DNA of 64,000 nucleotides from Exiguobacterium sp. s48 (GCF_018617395.1 NZ_JACSKC010000001.1:558001-622000); one strand, 5' to 3'. Shown: positions 47,183-56,209, counted from the first letter of the stretch. Notes: generated from the letters alone by a model not told the origin. A program made the numbers and translations.

Positions 47183-47470
47183 CTATTTTAAGAGTTCTTT
47201 CGCTTTTGTCGCATCCTCACGATGAACGAACAGTGCAACACGATCATCTAAGTTCTTTGCGAGCGGTTTTAATAATTTGCCGGTCGGGAGTCCTTGTTCC
47301 ACACGACAATTGATTCCATGCTCTGTCAGGTAATGATAATCACCTAACAGTTCTTCACCCTGTTTTCCGAATGCTTCACCGAAACGAACCCATTTTAAGT
47401 TGCGAATCGTTCGAATCGTAACTAGGATGATGAACAGAACGGCGAGTATGATGATGAATACTGTTTCCAA
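47183..47470 (-). CDS. Small single-pass membrane protein, unknown
   Basis: 95 residues from a TTG at 47470, nine nt behind AAGAAGGGG; an in-frame TTG at 47479 is too near that SD. One membrane helix (about 3-22), then a soluble part whose end, ALFVHREDATKAKELL, resembles the tail of DUF2007-type domains. No functional assignment. Convergent with the NERD-like gene. Confidence 0.6.
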   Translation of the reverse strand: METVFIIILAVLFIILVTIRTIRNLKWVRFGEAFGKQGEELLGDYHYLTEHGINCRVEQGLPTGKLLKPLAKNLDDRVALFVHREDATKAKELLK

Positions 47471-47513
47471 TGCCTTCAACCCCTTCTTTACACAAGTTTA
47501 ATGGTGTCACGAG

Positions 47514-47543
47514 TTGAAAGCAATATGAAGCGAACGTTATACT
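47514..47543 (+). promoter_or_regulatory. Promoter of the 85-residue protein gene
   Basis: TTGAAA (47514-47519), 18-nt spacer, TATACT (47538-47543), 22 bp ahead of the ATG. Confidence 0.6.
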
Positions 47544-47565
47544 AAAATGGAAAAGAGGGGATCAC

Positions 47566-47823
47566 ATGAAAAAACCAGTGCAATCGAGAAGAGAGGCTAT
47601 TTCGCTTCTAGAAAACCAACAAGTACTCTACATTCGCATTCACAATGGACAAACAGGGATGATCAAGTCGACCGATGAAGGGATTATTGTTGCCATTCCG
47701 AATGAAGAGACTGAAAAAATCGATTTTCGAAAGTTAGAAGATATCGAGGCATTTGAAGCGTTCTATGACTTAACTCTTTCAAAACCAGGTATTTTATATG
47801 TAAATGTTGAAGAAGGTCAATAA
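47566..47823 (+). CDS. Hypothetical 85-residue protein
   Basis: Small soluble acidic protein, ATG 47566 behind AGAGGGGATC, with its own promoter and terminator. No motif recognised. The middle part (strands around HNGQTGMIKS and GIIVAIP) suggests a small beta barrel, but this is a guess. Coding is supported by the promoter, SD and clean stop. Confidence 0.6.
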   Translation: MKKPVQSRREAISLLENQQVLYIRIHNGQTGMIKSTDEGIIVAIPNEETEKIDFRKLEDIEAFEAFYDLTLSKPGILYVNVEEGQ

Positions 47824-47824
47824 C

Positions 47825-47860
47825 ATGGAGAGCTTCACCGAGAACGGTGGAGCTCTCCAT
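47825..47860. terminator. Long hairpin terminator, probably bidirectional
   Basis: Sixteen-bp stem, arms 47825-47840 and 47845-47860, loop AGAA, with one T-G pair. TTTC follows on the plus strand; the minus-strand monooxygenase ends just beyond it. Confidence 0.75.
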
Positions 47861-47867
47861 TTCAAAA

Positions 47868-49409
47868 TCATGAAGACGATGGGAACCATGCGGCCAGCTT
47901 GTCTTTCAATGGTTTAAGACGGACATGATGTTGTTTATGCAATAAATAGCCATCTGGTCGAATGACGAGGATACCTCGCTTCATGAACAACGATTTGGCA
48001 AGTTCGTTACCTTGGTCAAAAAAAGGTCGACTCGTTTTTGACAATGTGATCGTTTGTATAAACGCCTGATGCTCGTTTAAGTATGCATAGATGGACGTTA
48101 AATCTCGTTTCCCATCATCGAGCAATAGCACTTGAAACCGCCCATCTGCAATTTCAGATATTTTTGTCCGAAACCCGTCATCCGTTCGTAAAATCTCGGT
48201 TTCTGGGAAAATCTTGCCTTCGGCGACACGACGAAACGGCATACGTAATCCTTTTGGATAAGATAAGTGAAGTTGTGAAATCCGTTCAGTGATTTTTTGA
48301 TTCACGAGATTCACGCGTGTGAAGACATCGGCGCCGATTGCTTGGAACGGTAATAACATGGGAAGTGTCGTCTGTAGCATTTCGGTCGCAATATTTGTTG
48401 TTTGTAAGACATTGCGAGCTACGTGCTGGCGCTCATCCCGATACGTGGAAACTACATGGTGGGGAGCACCGGTTTTTAAATGGAGCCAAAGCTTCCAGCC
48501 TAGGTTGAAGGCATCGGCAATCCCGGTGTTCATCCCCTGTCCACCGACAGGAGAATTGATATGGGCCGCATCCCCCATTAAAATGATTCGATTGTGAATG
48601 AACGAATCGACCATGCGGTTATGGACGCGGAACAAGGAGAACCATTCGACCTCCTTAATCTCAACTGGCATGTGACTGCGCTGTTCTACTAATTCTTGCA
48701 AATCAGATTCTTCAAACGATTCATCTGTTCTTAAGTTCCCTGTGATTCGAATGGTTTCGTCCGTAAGCGGGAATACTTCTAGAACGCCTCGGTCTGAGAA
48801 GAATATATGAACCTCTTCCCGGGAAATAGGCCAATTCGCCTTTAAATCCGCGAGCACCCATGCTTCTTTGAAAGACTTTCCGCTGAACGGGAGAGCGAGC
48901 ATCCGACGGATTGAACTATTCGCACCATCTGCGGCAACGACGTATTTCGCTTCGACCGAACGGTTGGCACCATCTGCTTCGGTCAAATGAGCGATCGACC
49001 GAGAAGGATATTGGGTGATGGATGAGAGTGTTTCTCCACGCTTTACAGCATGCCCATGCTTTTGTAAAGCGCGTTCTAAAATGTCTTCTGTTTCATTTTG
49101 ACGAAGTAACGTCACGAATGGATAAGGAGTGACGAGTTTTGAAAACTCGAGTTTGGCTGTCCATTGACCAGAAAAATATAGATTACCCCGTTCTATCGTT
49201 CGAGCTCGTTCGAGCACTTCTTTAGCAACATCTAAACGAGAGAATACCTCGATTGTCCGCGGTTGAATCCCGATAGCACGGGAATTGTCCGACGGGGTCG
49301 TCTTACGGTCGATGATTTGAAATGAAACGCCATATCTGGCTAAAGTGAGTCCGAGCGTCAGGCCGGTTGGTCCGGCGCCGACGATTAATACATCTACTTG
49401 TTCGTCCAC
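47868..49409 (-). CDS. FAD-dependent aromatic-ring monooxygenase family protein
   Basis: 513 residues from GTG 49409, nine nt behind AGGAG; an in-frame TTG at 49418 is too close. Group A flavoprotein hydroxylase (PheA/TfdB, pfam FAD_binding_3 type): GAGPTGLTLG near 11-20 is the dinucleotide fold, a DG-type segment lies near 160, and GDAAHINSPVGGQGMNTG near 282-299 binds the FAD ribityl. A thioredoxin-like C-terminal domain follows. Such enzymes hydroxylate phenols or tailor or inactivate aromatic antibiotics; the substrate cannot be read. Solitary gene, opposite to neighbours. Confidence 0.88.
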   Translation of the reverse strand: MDEQVDVLIVGAGPTGLTLGLTLARYGVSFQIIDRKTTPSDNSRAIGIQPRTIEVFSRLDVAKEVLERARTIERGNLYFSGQWTAKLEFSKLVTPYPFVTLLRQNETEDILERALQKHGHAVKRGETLSSITQYPSRSIAHLTEADGANRSVEAKYVVAADGANSSIRRMLALPFSGKSFKEAWVLADLKANWPISREEVHIFFSDRGVLEVFPLTDETIRITGNLRTDESFEESDLQELVEQRSHMPVEIKEVEWFSLFRVHNRMVDSFIHNRIILMGDAAHINSPVGGQGMNTGIADAFNLGWKLWLHLKTGAPHHVVSTYRDERQHVARNVLQTTNIATEMLQTTLPMLLPFQAIGADVFTRVNLVNQKITERISQLHLSYPKGLRMPFRRVAEGKIFPETEILRTDDGFRTKISEIADGRFQVLLLDDGKRDLTSIYAYLNEHQAFIQTITLSKTSRPFFDQGNELAKSLFMKRGILVIRPDGYLLHKQHHVRLKPLKDKLAAWFPSSS

Positions 49410-49521
49410 GGTGATCAACTCCTATCATTAATATTGATATTTCCGACATTGGCACCGCTTAAACGAAAAGTAGGGTATAGAACCGTATAAGATATTCGAT
49501 GATGGAAGGTGAGTGAAGGTT

Positions 49522-50145
49522 TTGGAGCCATGGATTACAGAAGATCAAATCCGAAACAGTTTTTCAATGGAGGAAGATTATGAACAAACGGCAGCGGTGC
49601 TCATTCCGCTCATTGAAATAGACGGTGAATGGCATGTCATCTTTGAAGTGCGTGCCCATACGATGCGACAGCAACCAGGAGAGATTTCATTTCCGGGGGG
49701 AAGACTTGAAAAAGGGGAGACACCGATTGAAGCCGCTGTCCGAGAAACGTGCGAGGAACTAGAAATCACTTCAGAACAGATTGAAGTCATCGGAAAATTG
49801 CGACCACTAGCCACACCCCATCGTCAATTGATTTATCCGTTTGTCGGAATGCTGTCGGAATACCCGAATGTACAAAAGACGGATGAAGTCGATCATATAT
49901 TTAAAGTGCCTCTATCTACACTACTCATGATTGATCCATTTCACGGAGAGATGGAGTGGACGATGAATCCAGATCAAAATATTCCGCTCGATCGATTAGC
50001 GAATGCTAAAGCATATAAAAAACGGGTAATTAAAATGAAAGAGCCTTTTTATGAACATGAAGACTACATCATTTGGGGGTTAACTGGAAAATTTTTAACG
50101 CAATTTATTCAACGGGTAAAAGAAAACGTATTCAAACGGATATAA
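49522..50145 (+). CDS. Nudix hydrolase, CoA pyrophosphatase-like (NudL/YeaB type)
   Basis: 207 residues if started at TTG 49522, nine nt behind AGGTGA; GTG 49513 is an alternative. The Nudix box [22 protein letters not shown] near 55-77 is complete (Gx5Ex7REuxEExGu), preceded by the [10 protein letters not shown] segment that marks the CoA-pyrophosphatase (UPF0035) group. It would cleave CoA or acyl-CoA to 4'-phosphopantetheine and ADP. Metal residues are intact. Confidence 0.85.
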   Translation: MEPWITEDQIRNSFSMEEDYEQTAAVLIPLIEIDGEWHVIFEVRAHTMRQQPGEISFPGGRLEKGETPIEAAVRETCEELEITSEQIEVIGKLRPLATPHRQLIYPFVGMLSEYPNVQKTDEVDHIFKVPLSTLLMIDPFHGEMEWTMNPDQNIPLDRLANAKAYKKRVIKMKEPFYEHEDYIIWGLTGKFLTQFIQRVKENVFKRI

Positions 50146-50191
50146 TTTCGTTATAATGATAGAAACAAATTTAGATTGGAAGTGAATGGGT

Positions 50192-50386
50192 GTGTCTGAA
50201 GAATTCCTCGTAGGTGATATCGTGAAGTCGACTCGTGAAGGATGGGTCGCAGAAGTGACCGCCGTACTGACCAATACTGTGATTGGAGACGTATCCATCA
50301 TGGAAGAATTCCAAGAACTCGGTCTCGAGTTTGAAAAACAAGTTCTACTGAAATCAGAATTAGAGTTGATTGAACGCGCCAGCTAA
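50192..50386 (+). CDS. Small protein of the YkvS type (DUF2187)
   Basis: 64 residues from GTG 50192, seven nt behind GGAAGTGA; ATG 50186 is also in frame. KOW/SH3-like small beta protein; the segments FLVGDIVKSTREGWVAEV and NTVIGDVSIMEEFQ match the DUF2187 pattern. Function unknown. A TATAAT at 50152-50157 within the end of the Nudix gene surroundings is its likely -10. Confidence 0.65.
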   Translation: MSEEFLVGDIVKSTREGWVAEVTAVLTNTVIGDVSIMEEFQELGLEFEKQVLLKSELELIERAS

Positions 50387-50411
50387 CCTTTTTCTGAAAG
50401 GGATGATTGAG

Positions 50412-51587
50412 GTGTCCATTGACAAAAAAGTACGTGAATGGCAAGAGGCGGGTTTGTTAGACGAAGCGACGGGGATGAAACTAGTCGACTACGAACATAA
50501 AAAACGGGCGACTAGTGATCGACAAGACCACAAGCCGCCCGTTTTAGTTATTGTGGGATCGATTTTATTGGCACTTAGCCTGTTTAGTTTCGTCGCAGCC
50601 AATTGGCAAGTGATACCTGATCTATTAAAAATCGGACTTTTTTTAGCGTGTATGATTGGATTTTATGTCTTTGCCGAACGAGTCCGACTAAAAACGCCTC
50701 GCTATGTGACGTTGTTACGCGTATTAGGGTTCGTCTTCTTTATTGCGACTATGGCCGTCATCTTTACGACGTATAATCTGTCAGGACAGTTGACGATCCT
50801 CTTTTGGATTTTCTTCACGATGGCAGTACTACACCGAATAATATATGAGCATATGATCTTTTCGATTATCTCTGCCATCACGGCGTTTATGGCGATCACA
50901 AATAGTTTTGAAGGAATCGGACTGACGTTGATTATTCTTGGTCTCGCCGTAACGTGGGTGTGGTTCCATTTTGTCGATGAATCGCTAGATCGAATATTCG
51001 CTTGGTTCACATTTTATGGGTTACTCAATATCATTGGGCAGTATGTCGACTATGAAGGAAGACTATGGCCACTTTGGTCACTAGTAATCCTACATGCCTT
51101 ATTACTCTTTTACCGGAAGCGGGATACATGGCAGGCGACATATCTCTTTGTAGCCGCCGTCCTTTCAATCGGTTATTTAGTAAATGTCACTGAACGATGG
51201 CTATCACAAAGACCACCATCGATTGTAGAGGCTACCGTTCTATCTATTGCACTCGTGGCCGTATATTTGATTCACCGCAGAAGCGACCTTCTCTGGGTGA
51301 GTCTTCTCGCCGTCATACCGTTCGCATTATTTGAGGACACAGGGGTATTGCTGGCAGTGCTGATTGAAGTCGTGTCACTCGCATACCTTGTTCGTCAAGA
51401 CGTGACGAGACAACGAACCATCTATGCATTTATTTATTTCCTAATCGTGCAAATGACCATCTATTTTATTTACGTTTGGGATCGTCTTGATATTTCACTC
51501 TTCTTCCTGATTGGTGCATTGATTGTCTTTGCGTTATCACTCGGTCTATGGTGGCGTAATCGCACAAGAGGGGATGTGACGACATGA
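50412..51587 (+). CDS. DUF2157 integral membrane protein
   Basis: 391 residues from GTG 50412, eight nt behind AAAGGGA. A soluble N-terminal stretch (1-50) with WQEAGLLDEAT leads into about eleven membrane helices. DUF2157 proteins are of unknown function and are often followed by a GDYXXLXY protein, as here (4-nt overlap), suggesting a complex. The frame is open upstream to 50370 but that part overlaps the previous gene. Confidence 0.8.
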   Translation: MSIDKKVREWQEAGLLDEATGMKLVDYEHKKRATSDRQDHKPPVLVIVGSILLALSLFSFVAANWQVIPDLLKIGLFLACMIGFYVFAERVRLKTPRYVTLLRVLGFVFFIATMAVIFTTYNLSGQLTILFWIFFTMAVLHRIIYEHMIFSIISAITAFMAITNSFEGIGLTLIILGLAVTWVWFHFVDESLDRIFAWFTFYGLLNIIGQYVDYEGRLWPLWSLVILHALLLFYRKRDTWQATYLFVAAVLSIGYLVNVTERWLSQRPPSIVEATVLSIALVAVYLIHRRSDLLWVSLLAVIPFALFEDTGVLLAVLIEVVSLAYLVRQDVTRQRTIYAFIYFLIVQMTIYFIYVWDRLDISLFFLIGALIVFALSLGLWWRNRTRGDVTT

Positions 51588-52036
51588 ACCACGTTTCAAA
51601 ATGGATCATTCCTGCTGTTCAAGTGATCATTGCTTTACTATTCGTTTTCCTCGTATATGCCATCTCATGGGCAGGTGAGACATATACGTTTAAAGGGACC
51701 TCATACGAGCCTTATGACCCGTATTTCGGTGATTCCATCTATCTCGAATATGATGCGTTTGATGGACGGCGAGAGGTCGATACAGGAACCGTATACGTTA
51801 CCTTTAAAGAAGGTGAAGATGGTTTTGCCGAAATCGATCGGATTGAATCTAAACCATTCTTTGGAGGGGTTCGGGCAAACTATTATGATCGACTTCTTTA
51901 TATAGAAGAAATGGGGTCCTATCGTGTCTCTGAAGAGGAGGTCGATCAGGTGAAAGGGGAGAAATCGTTCATCGTTCAAGTCGATGTCGCCCCTTGGGGA
52001 ATGCTTCGAATGCATGATTTGGTGCCAAATAAATAA
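51584..52036 (+). CDS. GDYXXLXY-type membrane-anchored protein
   Basis: 150 residues, one N-terminal membrane helix (9-30) and an outside domain. FGDSIYLEYD near 48-57 is the variant GDYxxLxY motif that defines the family. Usually encoded next to DUF2157/DUF4401 proteins; here coupled to the DUF2157 gene by overlap. Function unknown. Confidence 0.78.
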   Translation: MNHVSKWIIPAVQVIIALLFVFLVYAISWAGETYTFKGTSYEPYDPYFGDSIYLEYDAFDGRREVDTGTVYVTFKEGEDGFAEIDRIESKPFFGGVRANYYDRLLYIEEMGSYRVSEEEVDQVKGEKSFIVQVDVAPWGMLRMHDLVPNK

Positions 52037-52056
52037 GAAATCATCATGACAGGAAG

Positions 52057-52104
52057 ATTACAGGTTTGTTACACAACTTATTGTAACGAATCTGTAATTT
52101 TTTT
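52057..52104 (+). terminator. Terminator after GDYXXLXY gene; contains WalR-like repeat
   Basis: ATTACAG...CTGTAAT extended by a GTTAC/GTAAC inner stem (52057-52073 with 52082-52098, two wobble pairs), then seven T. The 3' arm reads TGTAAC-n5-TGTAAT (52082-52098), the WalR box pattern. Confidence 0.75.
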
Positions 52105-52274
52105 ATGAACACTAGGTGTAGCAACGTTTCTTTTAATTGTTACAATCTGTAACCACTTTTTTCGTCATATGTCAGGAATGTTTCACTTCGATAAAATGGC
52201 TACTCCAATATGTTGCATCGTGGTAAATTAACATCTGTTCGTTACATAACGAGAAAGGTGATGACCTTACTACG
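52105..52274. promoter_or_regulatory. Upstream region of 3D-domain gene
   Basis: Holds TGTTAC-n4-TGTAAC (52138-52153), one nt short of WalR box spacing, and a palindrome TCGTTACATAACGA (52239-52252) just ahead of the SD. No confident -35/-10 pair. Confidence 0.35.
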
Positions 52275-52994
52275 ATGAAATTGATTAAATATATGGTATT
52301 ATCCGTGGTTGCGATGACAGGTATGTTCGTATTCATGGATCGGGCAGATGCTGCTCAGATCGGAATTGGGACAGAACAAAAAATCGTACAAAATCCACTT
52401 GAGTTGGAACGCCAAGCGATGGAAGTTGAACGAAAGAAAGAAGTCGCTCGTCAAAAGAAAATTGCCGAAGAGAAACGTCTAGCTGAAGAAAAACGCTTAG
52501 AAGCGGAACGTCTTGCGGAAGAAAAGGCGAAAGAAGCTGCCGAACAGGCAAGACTTGCTAAACTTGAAGCAGAGCGTAAGGCGGAAGAAGAGCGTCAGGA
52601 AGCAAAACGAGCAGCGGCAGAACAAGCAACAGCTTCTTCGAGTAATATGGTCGAGACAACACCGGTGTCTACCTCAACAAACAGGAAAGTCATTACGGTC
52701 GAATCGACAGCATATTCAAATGATATAGCTGACAATAAGGCGTATGGTGGGCGTGTCTTGACAGCGACTGGTCATGATGTGACTGATTCCATTTACTACA
52801 ATGGGATGCGAATCATTGCGGTTGACCCTTCTGTCATTCCATTAGGGTCGAAAGTCCATATCGAAGGACTTGGCGATGCGATCGCCCTTGATACAGGTGG
52901 CCGAATCAAAGGTCATATCGTTGATTTACTCGTCGATTCAAAAGAAGATGCCATCCAATGGGGGCGTCGACATATTCAAGTGACGTTGTATTAA
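52275..52994 (+). CDS. Secreted 3D-domain cell-wall protein
   Basis: 239 residues. Signal peptide at 1-27 ending in ADA, then a long charged coiled coil rich in E, K, A and R (about 40-118), a serine-threonine linker, and a C-terminal 3D domain (about 140-239) with AVDPSVIPLGSKVHIEG and ALDTGGRIKGHIVDLL carrying the three aspartates. The 3D fold is a lytic-transglycosylase-like wall enzyme, as in YocH, YabE or RpfB. Substrate is inferred to be peptidoglycan. The coiled coil may attach it to the wall or a partner such as FtsEX. Confidence 0.88.
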   Translation: MKLIKYMVLSVVAMTGMFVFMDRADAAQIGIGTEQKIVQNPLELERQAMEVERKKEVARQKKIAEEKRLAEEKRLEAERLAEEKAKEAAEQARLAKLEAERKAEEERQEAKRAAAEQATASSSNMVETTPVSTSTNRKVITVESTAYSNDIADNKAYGGRVLTATGHDVTDSIYYNGMRIIAVDPSVIPLGSKVHIEGLGDAIALDTGGRIKGHIVDLLVDSKEDAIQWGRRHIQVTLY

Positions 52995-52999
52995 TGATG

Positions 53000-53027
53000 A
53001 GGTTCTCCGAATGGGGAACCTTTTTTT
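53000..53027 (+). terminator. Terminator after 3D-domain gene
   Basis: AGGTTCTCC (53000-53008) pairs with GGGGAACCT (53013-53021), loop GAAT, seven T. Confidence 0.85.
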
Positions 53028-53065
53028 GTTTAACAAAGCAGAGAAAAGGGCAAATTATTATTTGA

Positions 53066-53082
53066 ATTTCCATTTTGGAAAT
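53066..53082. repeat. Palindrome ahead of the ABC transporter operon
   Basis: ATTTCC-ATTTT-GGAAAT lies 18 bp upstream of the ATPase start, near the expected promoter; possible operator. Confidence 0.4.
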
Positions 53083-53100
53083 AGTCGAGGAGGGATTAAG

Positions 53101-53835
53101 TTGATTGAGTTTCGGGATGTATCAAAACGTTACGAGGACGGAACGTTAGCCGTTAAAGAATTAAGCTTAACAGTAGAAAAGGGAGAAATCTTTGTATTAA
53201 TCGGGCCATCTGGTTGCGGGAAGACCACAACTATGAAAATGGTGAATCGTTTAATCGATCATACGGATGGCAAGATTCTAATCGATGGCAAAGAAATCTA
53301 CCAGTTCAATATTTTTGAATTACGTCGTAACATCGGATACGTCTTACAACAGATTGCATTATTCCCGCATTTGACGGTGGAAGAAAACATTTCTGTCGTA
53401 CCCGAGCTACTGAAATGGAAAAAAGAACGAACAAAAGACCGAGTGACGGAATTGATGAAAATTGCTGGTCTTGATCCGAAATTGCGCTCAAAGAAACCTT
53501 CGGAACTTTCTGGAGGTCAACAGCAACGTGTGGGTGTATTGCGCGCCTTGGCCGCAGACCCCGACGTCATTCTTATGGATGAACCGTTCTCTGCACTTGA
53601 CCCAATCAGTCGTGGTCAATTACAAGATGACATTAAACGACTAAATGACGAACTCGGAAAAACGATTTTGTTTGTCACACATGATATGCAAGAAGCAATG
53701 AAGCTTGGAGATCGTATCGCATTGATGCGTGACGGCGAACTCATGTTGGTCGGTACACCAGAGGAAATATTAGCGAGTGAAGATCCATTCGTCTTAGAAT
53801 TTACACAACGTGGAAGAGGTGAGCTGGATGCTTGA
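53101..53835 (+). CDS. OsmoV-type ABC transporter ATP-binding protein without CBS domains
   Basis: 244 residues from TTG 53101 behind GAGGAGGGA. Walker A GPSGCGKTTT near 36-45, signature LSGGQQQRVG near 138-147, Walker B VILMDEP near 158-164. It matches OpuCA/ProV-like ATPases for quaternary amines but ends where OpuCA continues into two CBS domains that sense ionic strength or c-di-AMP, so it is not gated that way. Partner is the fused permease downstream (8-nt overlap). Confidence 0.88.
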   Translation: MIEFRDVSKRYEDGTLAVKELSLTVEKGEIFVLIGPSGCGKTTTMKMVNRLIDHTDGKILIDGKEIYQFNIFELRRNIGYVLQQIALFPHLTVEENISVVPELLKWKKERTKDRVTELMKIAGLDPKLRSKKPSELSGGQQQRVGVLRALAADPDVILMDEPFSALDPISRGQLQDDIKRLNDELGKTILFVTHDMQEAMKLGDRIALMRDGELMLVGTPEEILASEDPFVLEFTQRGRGELDA

Positions 53836-55333
53836 GACGTTCCAAAATAGACAAGGACAGCTTGTCGAGGCACTGATTGAGCACTTACAGCTCTCTGTCG
53901 TATCGCTTTTGATTGCCGTCTTAATTGCCGTGCCATTGGGAATCTGGTTGACGCGCCGTAAGAAAATCGCCGAAACCGCCATTGGCGTCACTGCGATTAT
54001 TCAAACGATTCCGTCTCTTGCCTTACTCGGATTAATGATTCCACTCGTTGGAATCGGGGCATTACCTGCTATCATTGCGCTCGTCTTATATGCGCTCCTC
54101 CCTATTTTACGAAACACGTTCACCGGGTTGAACGAAGTAGATAAATCGTTACTAGAAGCTGCTCGAGCTTGTGGGATGAAACCGAATCAAAGTTTGATGA
54201 AAGTTGAACTCCCTCTCGCGCTCCCGGTCATCATGGCCGGTATCCGTACGGCGATGGTCCTGATTGTCGGTACGGCAACGCTCGCAGCTCTCGTCGGAGC
54301 AGGTGGGCTTGGTACGTTAATCTTACTTGGGATCAACCGTAACGATAATTACTTAATTTTACTTGGCGCCATCCCGGCTGCCATTTTAGCACTACTATTT
54401 GATTTCTTGTTACGTCAGATGGAAGGTGCGACTGCCACGCGCAACAAGACGAAGTTGATTGCCGTGTCTACCGTTCTCGCTCTCATTATTGTGACACCCC
54501 TCGCGTTCGGACGCTCACAAGAGACCGATTTAGTCGTGGCCGGTAAACTCGGTCCAGAACCGGAAATTCTGATGAATATGTATAAATTATTAATTGAGGA
54601 TCAGACTGATTTGACAGTATCCGTCAAACCGAACTTTGGGGAGACGACATTTGTATGGGGAGCCCTTCAATCGGGTGACGTCGATATTTACCCTGAGTTT
54701 ACGGGAACGGCCCTTGCGAGTCTCGTCAAAGAGACACCGAATTCTAACGATGCCCGTGAAGTATATGAACAAGCAAGGGACGCCCTTGCGGAAGACGGAT
54801 ACGTGATGCTCGAACCGATGCAATTTAACAATACGTACGCACTCGCCATTCCTCGTGAGTATGCGGAGGCGGAAGATGTCACAGCCATTTCAGATTTACG
54901 AAATGTCGAATCCGATATAAAAGCCGGCTTTACACTTGAATTTACGGACCGTGAAGATGGATATCCGGGACTCCAAAATGAGTATGGGTTTGACTTCCCA
55001 TCTGTTGTCTCGATGGAGCAAAAATTACGTTATCGTGCCATCTCACGAGGCGATGTGAATTTAGTGGACGCTTACGCGACAGACCCTGATATTGCTGAGA
55101 ACGACCTTGTCGTTTTAGAAGACGATCGCCAATTCTTCCCGCCATATCAAGGAGCCCCACTCTTGAAAGAAGAAACGCTCGAAGAATATCCAGAAATTGA
55201 GGATGCGCTCAATCAACTCGCTGGTAAGATTACAGATGAACAGATGTCTGAATTAAACCGACGTGTCGCGTACGGCAATGAACGTGCTTACGATGTAGCA
55301 AAAGACTTCTTAGAACAGGAAGGGTTACTATGA
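53828..55333 (+). CDS. Fused permease and substrate-binding protein of an OsmoV-type ABC transporter
   Basis: 501 residues. The N-terminal part (about 20-205) is a BPD_transp_1 permease with the EAA loop EVDKSLLEAARACGMKPNQS near 112-131. The C-terminal part (about 230-501) is an OpuAC-like binding domain tethered outside by the last helix. Same layout as OpuF, BilE and EgtU proteins, which import betaine, bile acid resistance substrates or ergothioneine. The ligand cannot be assigned here. ATG 53828 behind AGAGGTGAG. Confidence 0.88.
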   Translation: MLETFQNRQGQLVEALIEHLQLSVVSLLIAVLIAVPLGIWLTRRKKIAETAIGVTAIIQTIPSLALLGLMIPLVGIGALPAIIALVLYALLPILRNTFTGLNEVDKSLLEAARACGMKPNQSLMKVELPLALPVIMAGIRTAMVLIVGTATLAALVGAGGLGTLILLGINRNDNYLILLGAIPAAILALLFDFLLRQMEGATATRNKTKLIAVSTVLALIIVTPLAFGRSQETDLVVAGKLGPEPEILMNMYKLLIEDQTDLTVSVKPNFGETTFVWGALQSGDVDIYPEFTGTALASLVKETPNSNDAREVYEQARDALAEDGYVMLEPMQFNNTYALAIPREYAEAEDVTAISDLRNVESDIKAGFTLEFTDREDGYPGLQNEYGFDFPSVVSMEQKLRYRAISRGDVNLVDAYATDPDIAENDLVVLEDDRQFFPPYQGAPLLKEETLEEYPEIEDALNQLAGKITDEQMSELNRRVAYGNERAYDVAKDFLEQEGLL

Positions 55334-56202
55334 GAGCTTTGATTATTTCGAATCCGAAGTCTGGAACGAGTGAGACGATGCTCGGCGAGGTCATCGGAAC
55401 GATTGAATCGCTCTATGAAGAAATCATCATTAAGAAAACACAAGAGATTGGGGACGCCCTCCGATTTGCGGAAGTAAGCGAATCGTTCGACCACCTGATT
55501 GTCATTGGGGGAGACGGGACGTTAAATGAAGTCGTGAATGGATTGATGACTTTAGAGCGGGAAAAACGTCCGACCGTAGGAATCATTCCTGCAGGGACGT
55601 GCAATGATTTCGCTCGGGCTCTTGAGCTTCCTATACAACCGACGCAAGCCGCGAGCATCATCAAATCAAATCACGAGCAGCATGTGGATGTCATTCAAGT
55701 CGATGAGATGTACGCACTTAACTTTGTCGGCGTCGGCTTGATTGCCGATACATCACGACAAATCGATCCGGATGAAAAAGAATCACTAGGCTCCATCGGA
55801 TATTTTTTAGCGACCATCCGCCAATTCCGTGAAGCAGACCCGTTTGCGATTCGATTATGTCAAGGTGAGAAAATTCTGTTTGAAGGAGATGTAAGTTTTC
55901 TATATGTAGGAAACGGAAGTTATCTCGGTACGGTTCCAACTAAACTCGAGACGCAATCTTTTTCAGACGGACTGTTAGAAGTCGTTCATAGTTCTGCAAT
56001 CGGGTTTCCGATGATTCGACAATTATTAGCCCAACAATTTGGTCTCGATCAAAAATCGACGGAATGGAATCACTTTCAGGCAACACATCTCGAAGTAGAA
56101 TTGAGTACGTCTCAAATCATCGATGTCGATGGTGAACACTTTGAAACCGATCGGTTGGCAATTCGGATTCTAGAGAGAGCCCTAACATTTTTAACACCAT
56201 AA
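55330..56202 (+). CDS. Diacylglycerol/lipid kinase (DagK/YegS family)
   Basis: 290 residues. The DAGK catalytic loop GGDGTLNEVVNGLM near 59-72 and GTCNDFARAL near 91-100 are complete. Recycles diacylglycerol to phosphatidic acid or phosphorylates a related lipid. Its ATG overlaps the stop of the transporter gene, so it belongs to that operon, which is unusual for dagK (next to gat genes in B. subtilis). A terminator follows. Confidence 0.85.
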   Translation: MRALIISNPKSGTSETMLGEVIGTIESLYEEIIIKKTQEIGDALRFAEVSESFDHLIVIGGDGTLNEVVNGLMTLEREKRPTVGIIPAGTCNDFARALELPIQPTQAASIIKSNHEQHVDVIQVDEMYALNFVGVGLIADTSRQIDPDEKESLGSIGYFLATIRQFREADPFAIRLCQGEKILFEGDVSFLYVGNGSYLGTVPTKLETQSFSDGLLEVVHSSAIGFPMIRQLLAQQFGLDQKSTEWNHFQATHLEVELSTSQIIDVDGEHFETDRLAIRILERALTFLTP

Positions 56203-56209
56203 AGCATCA

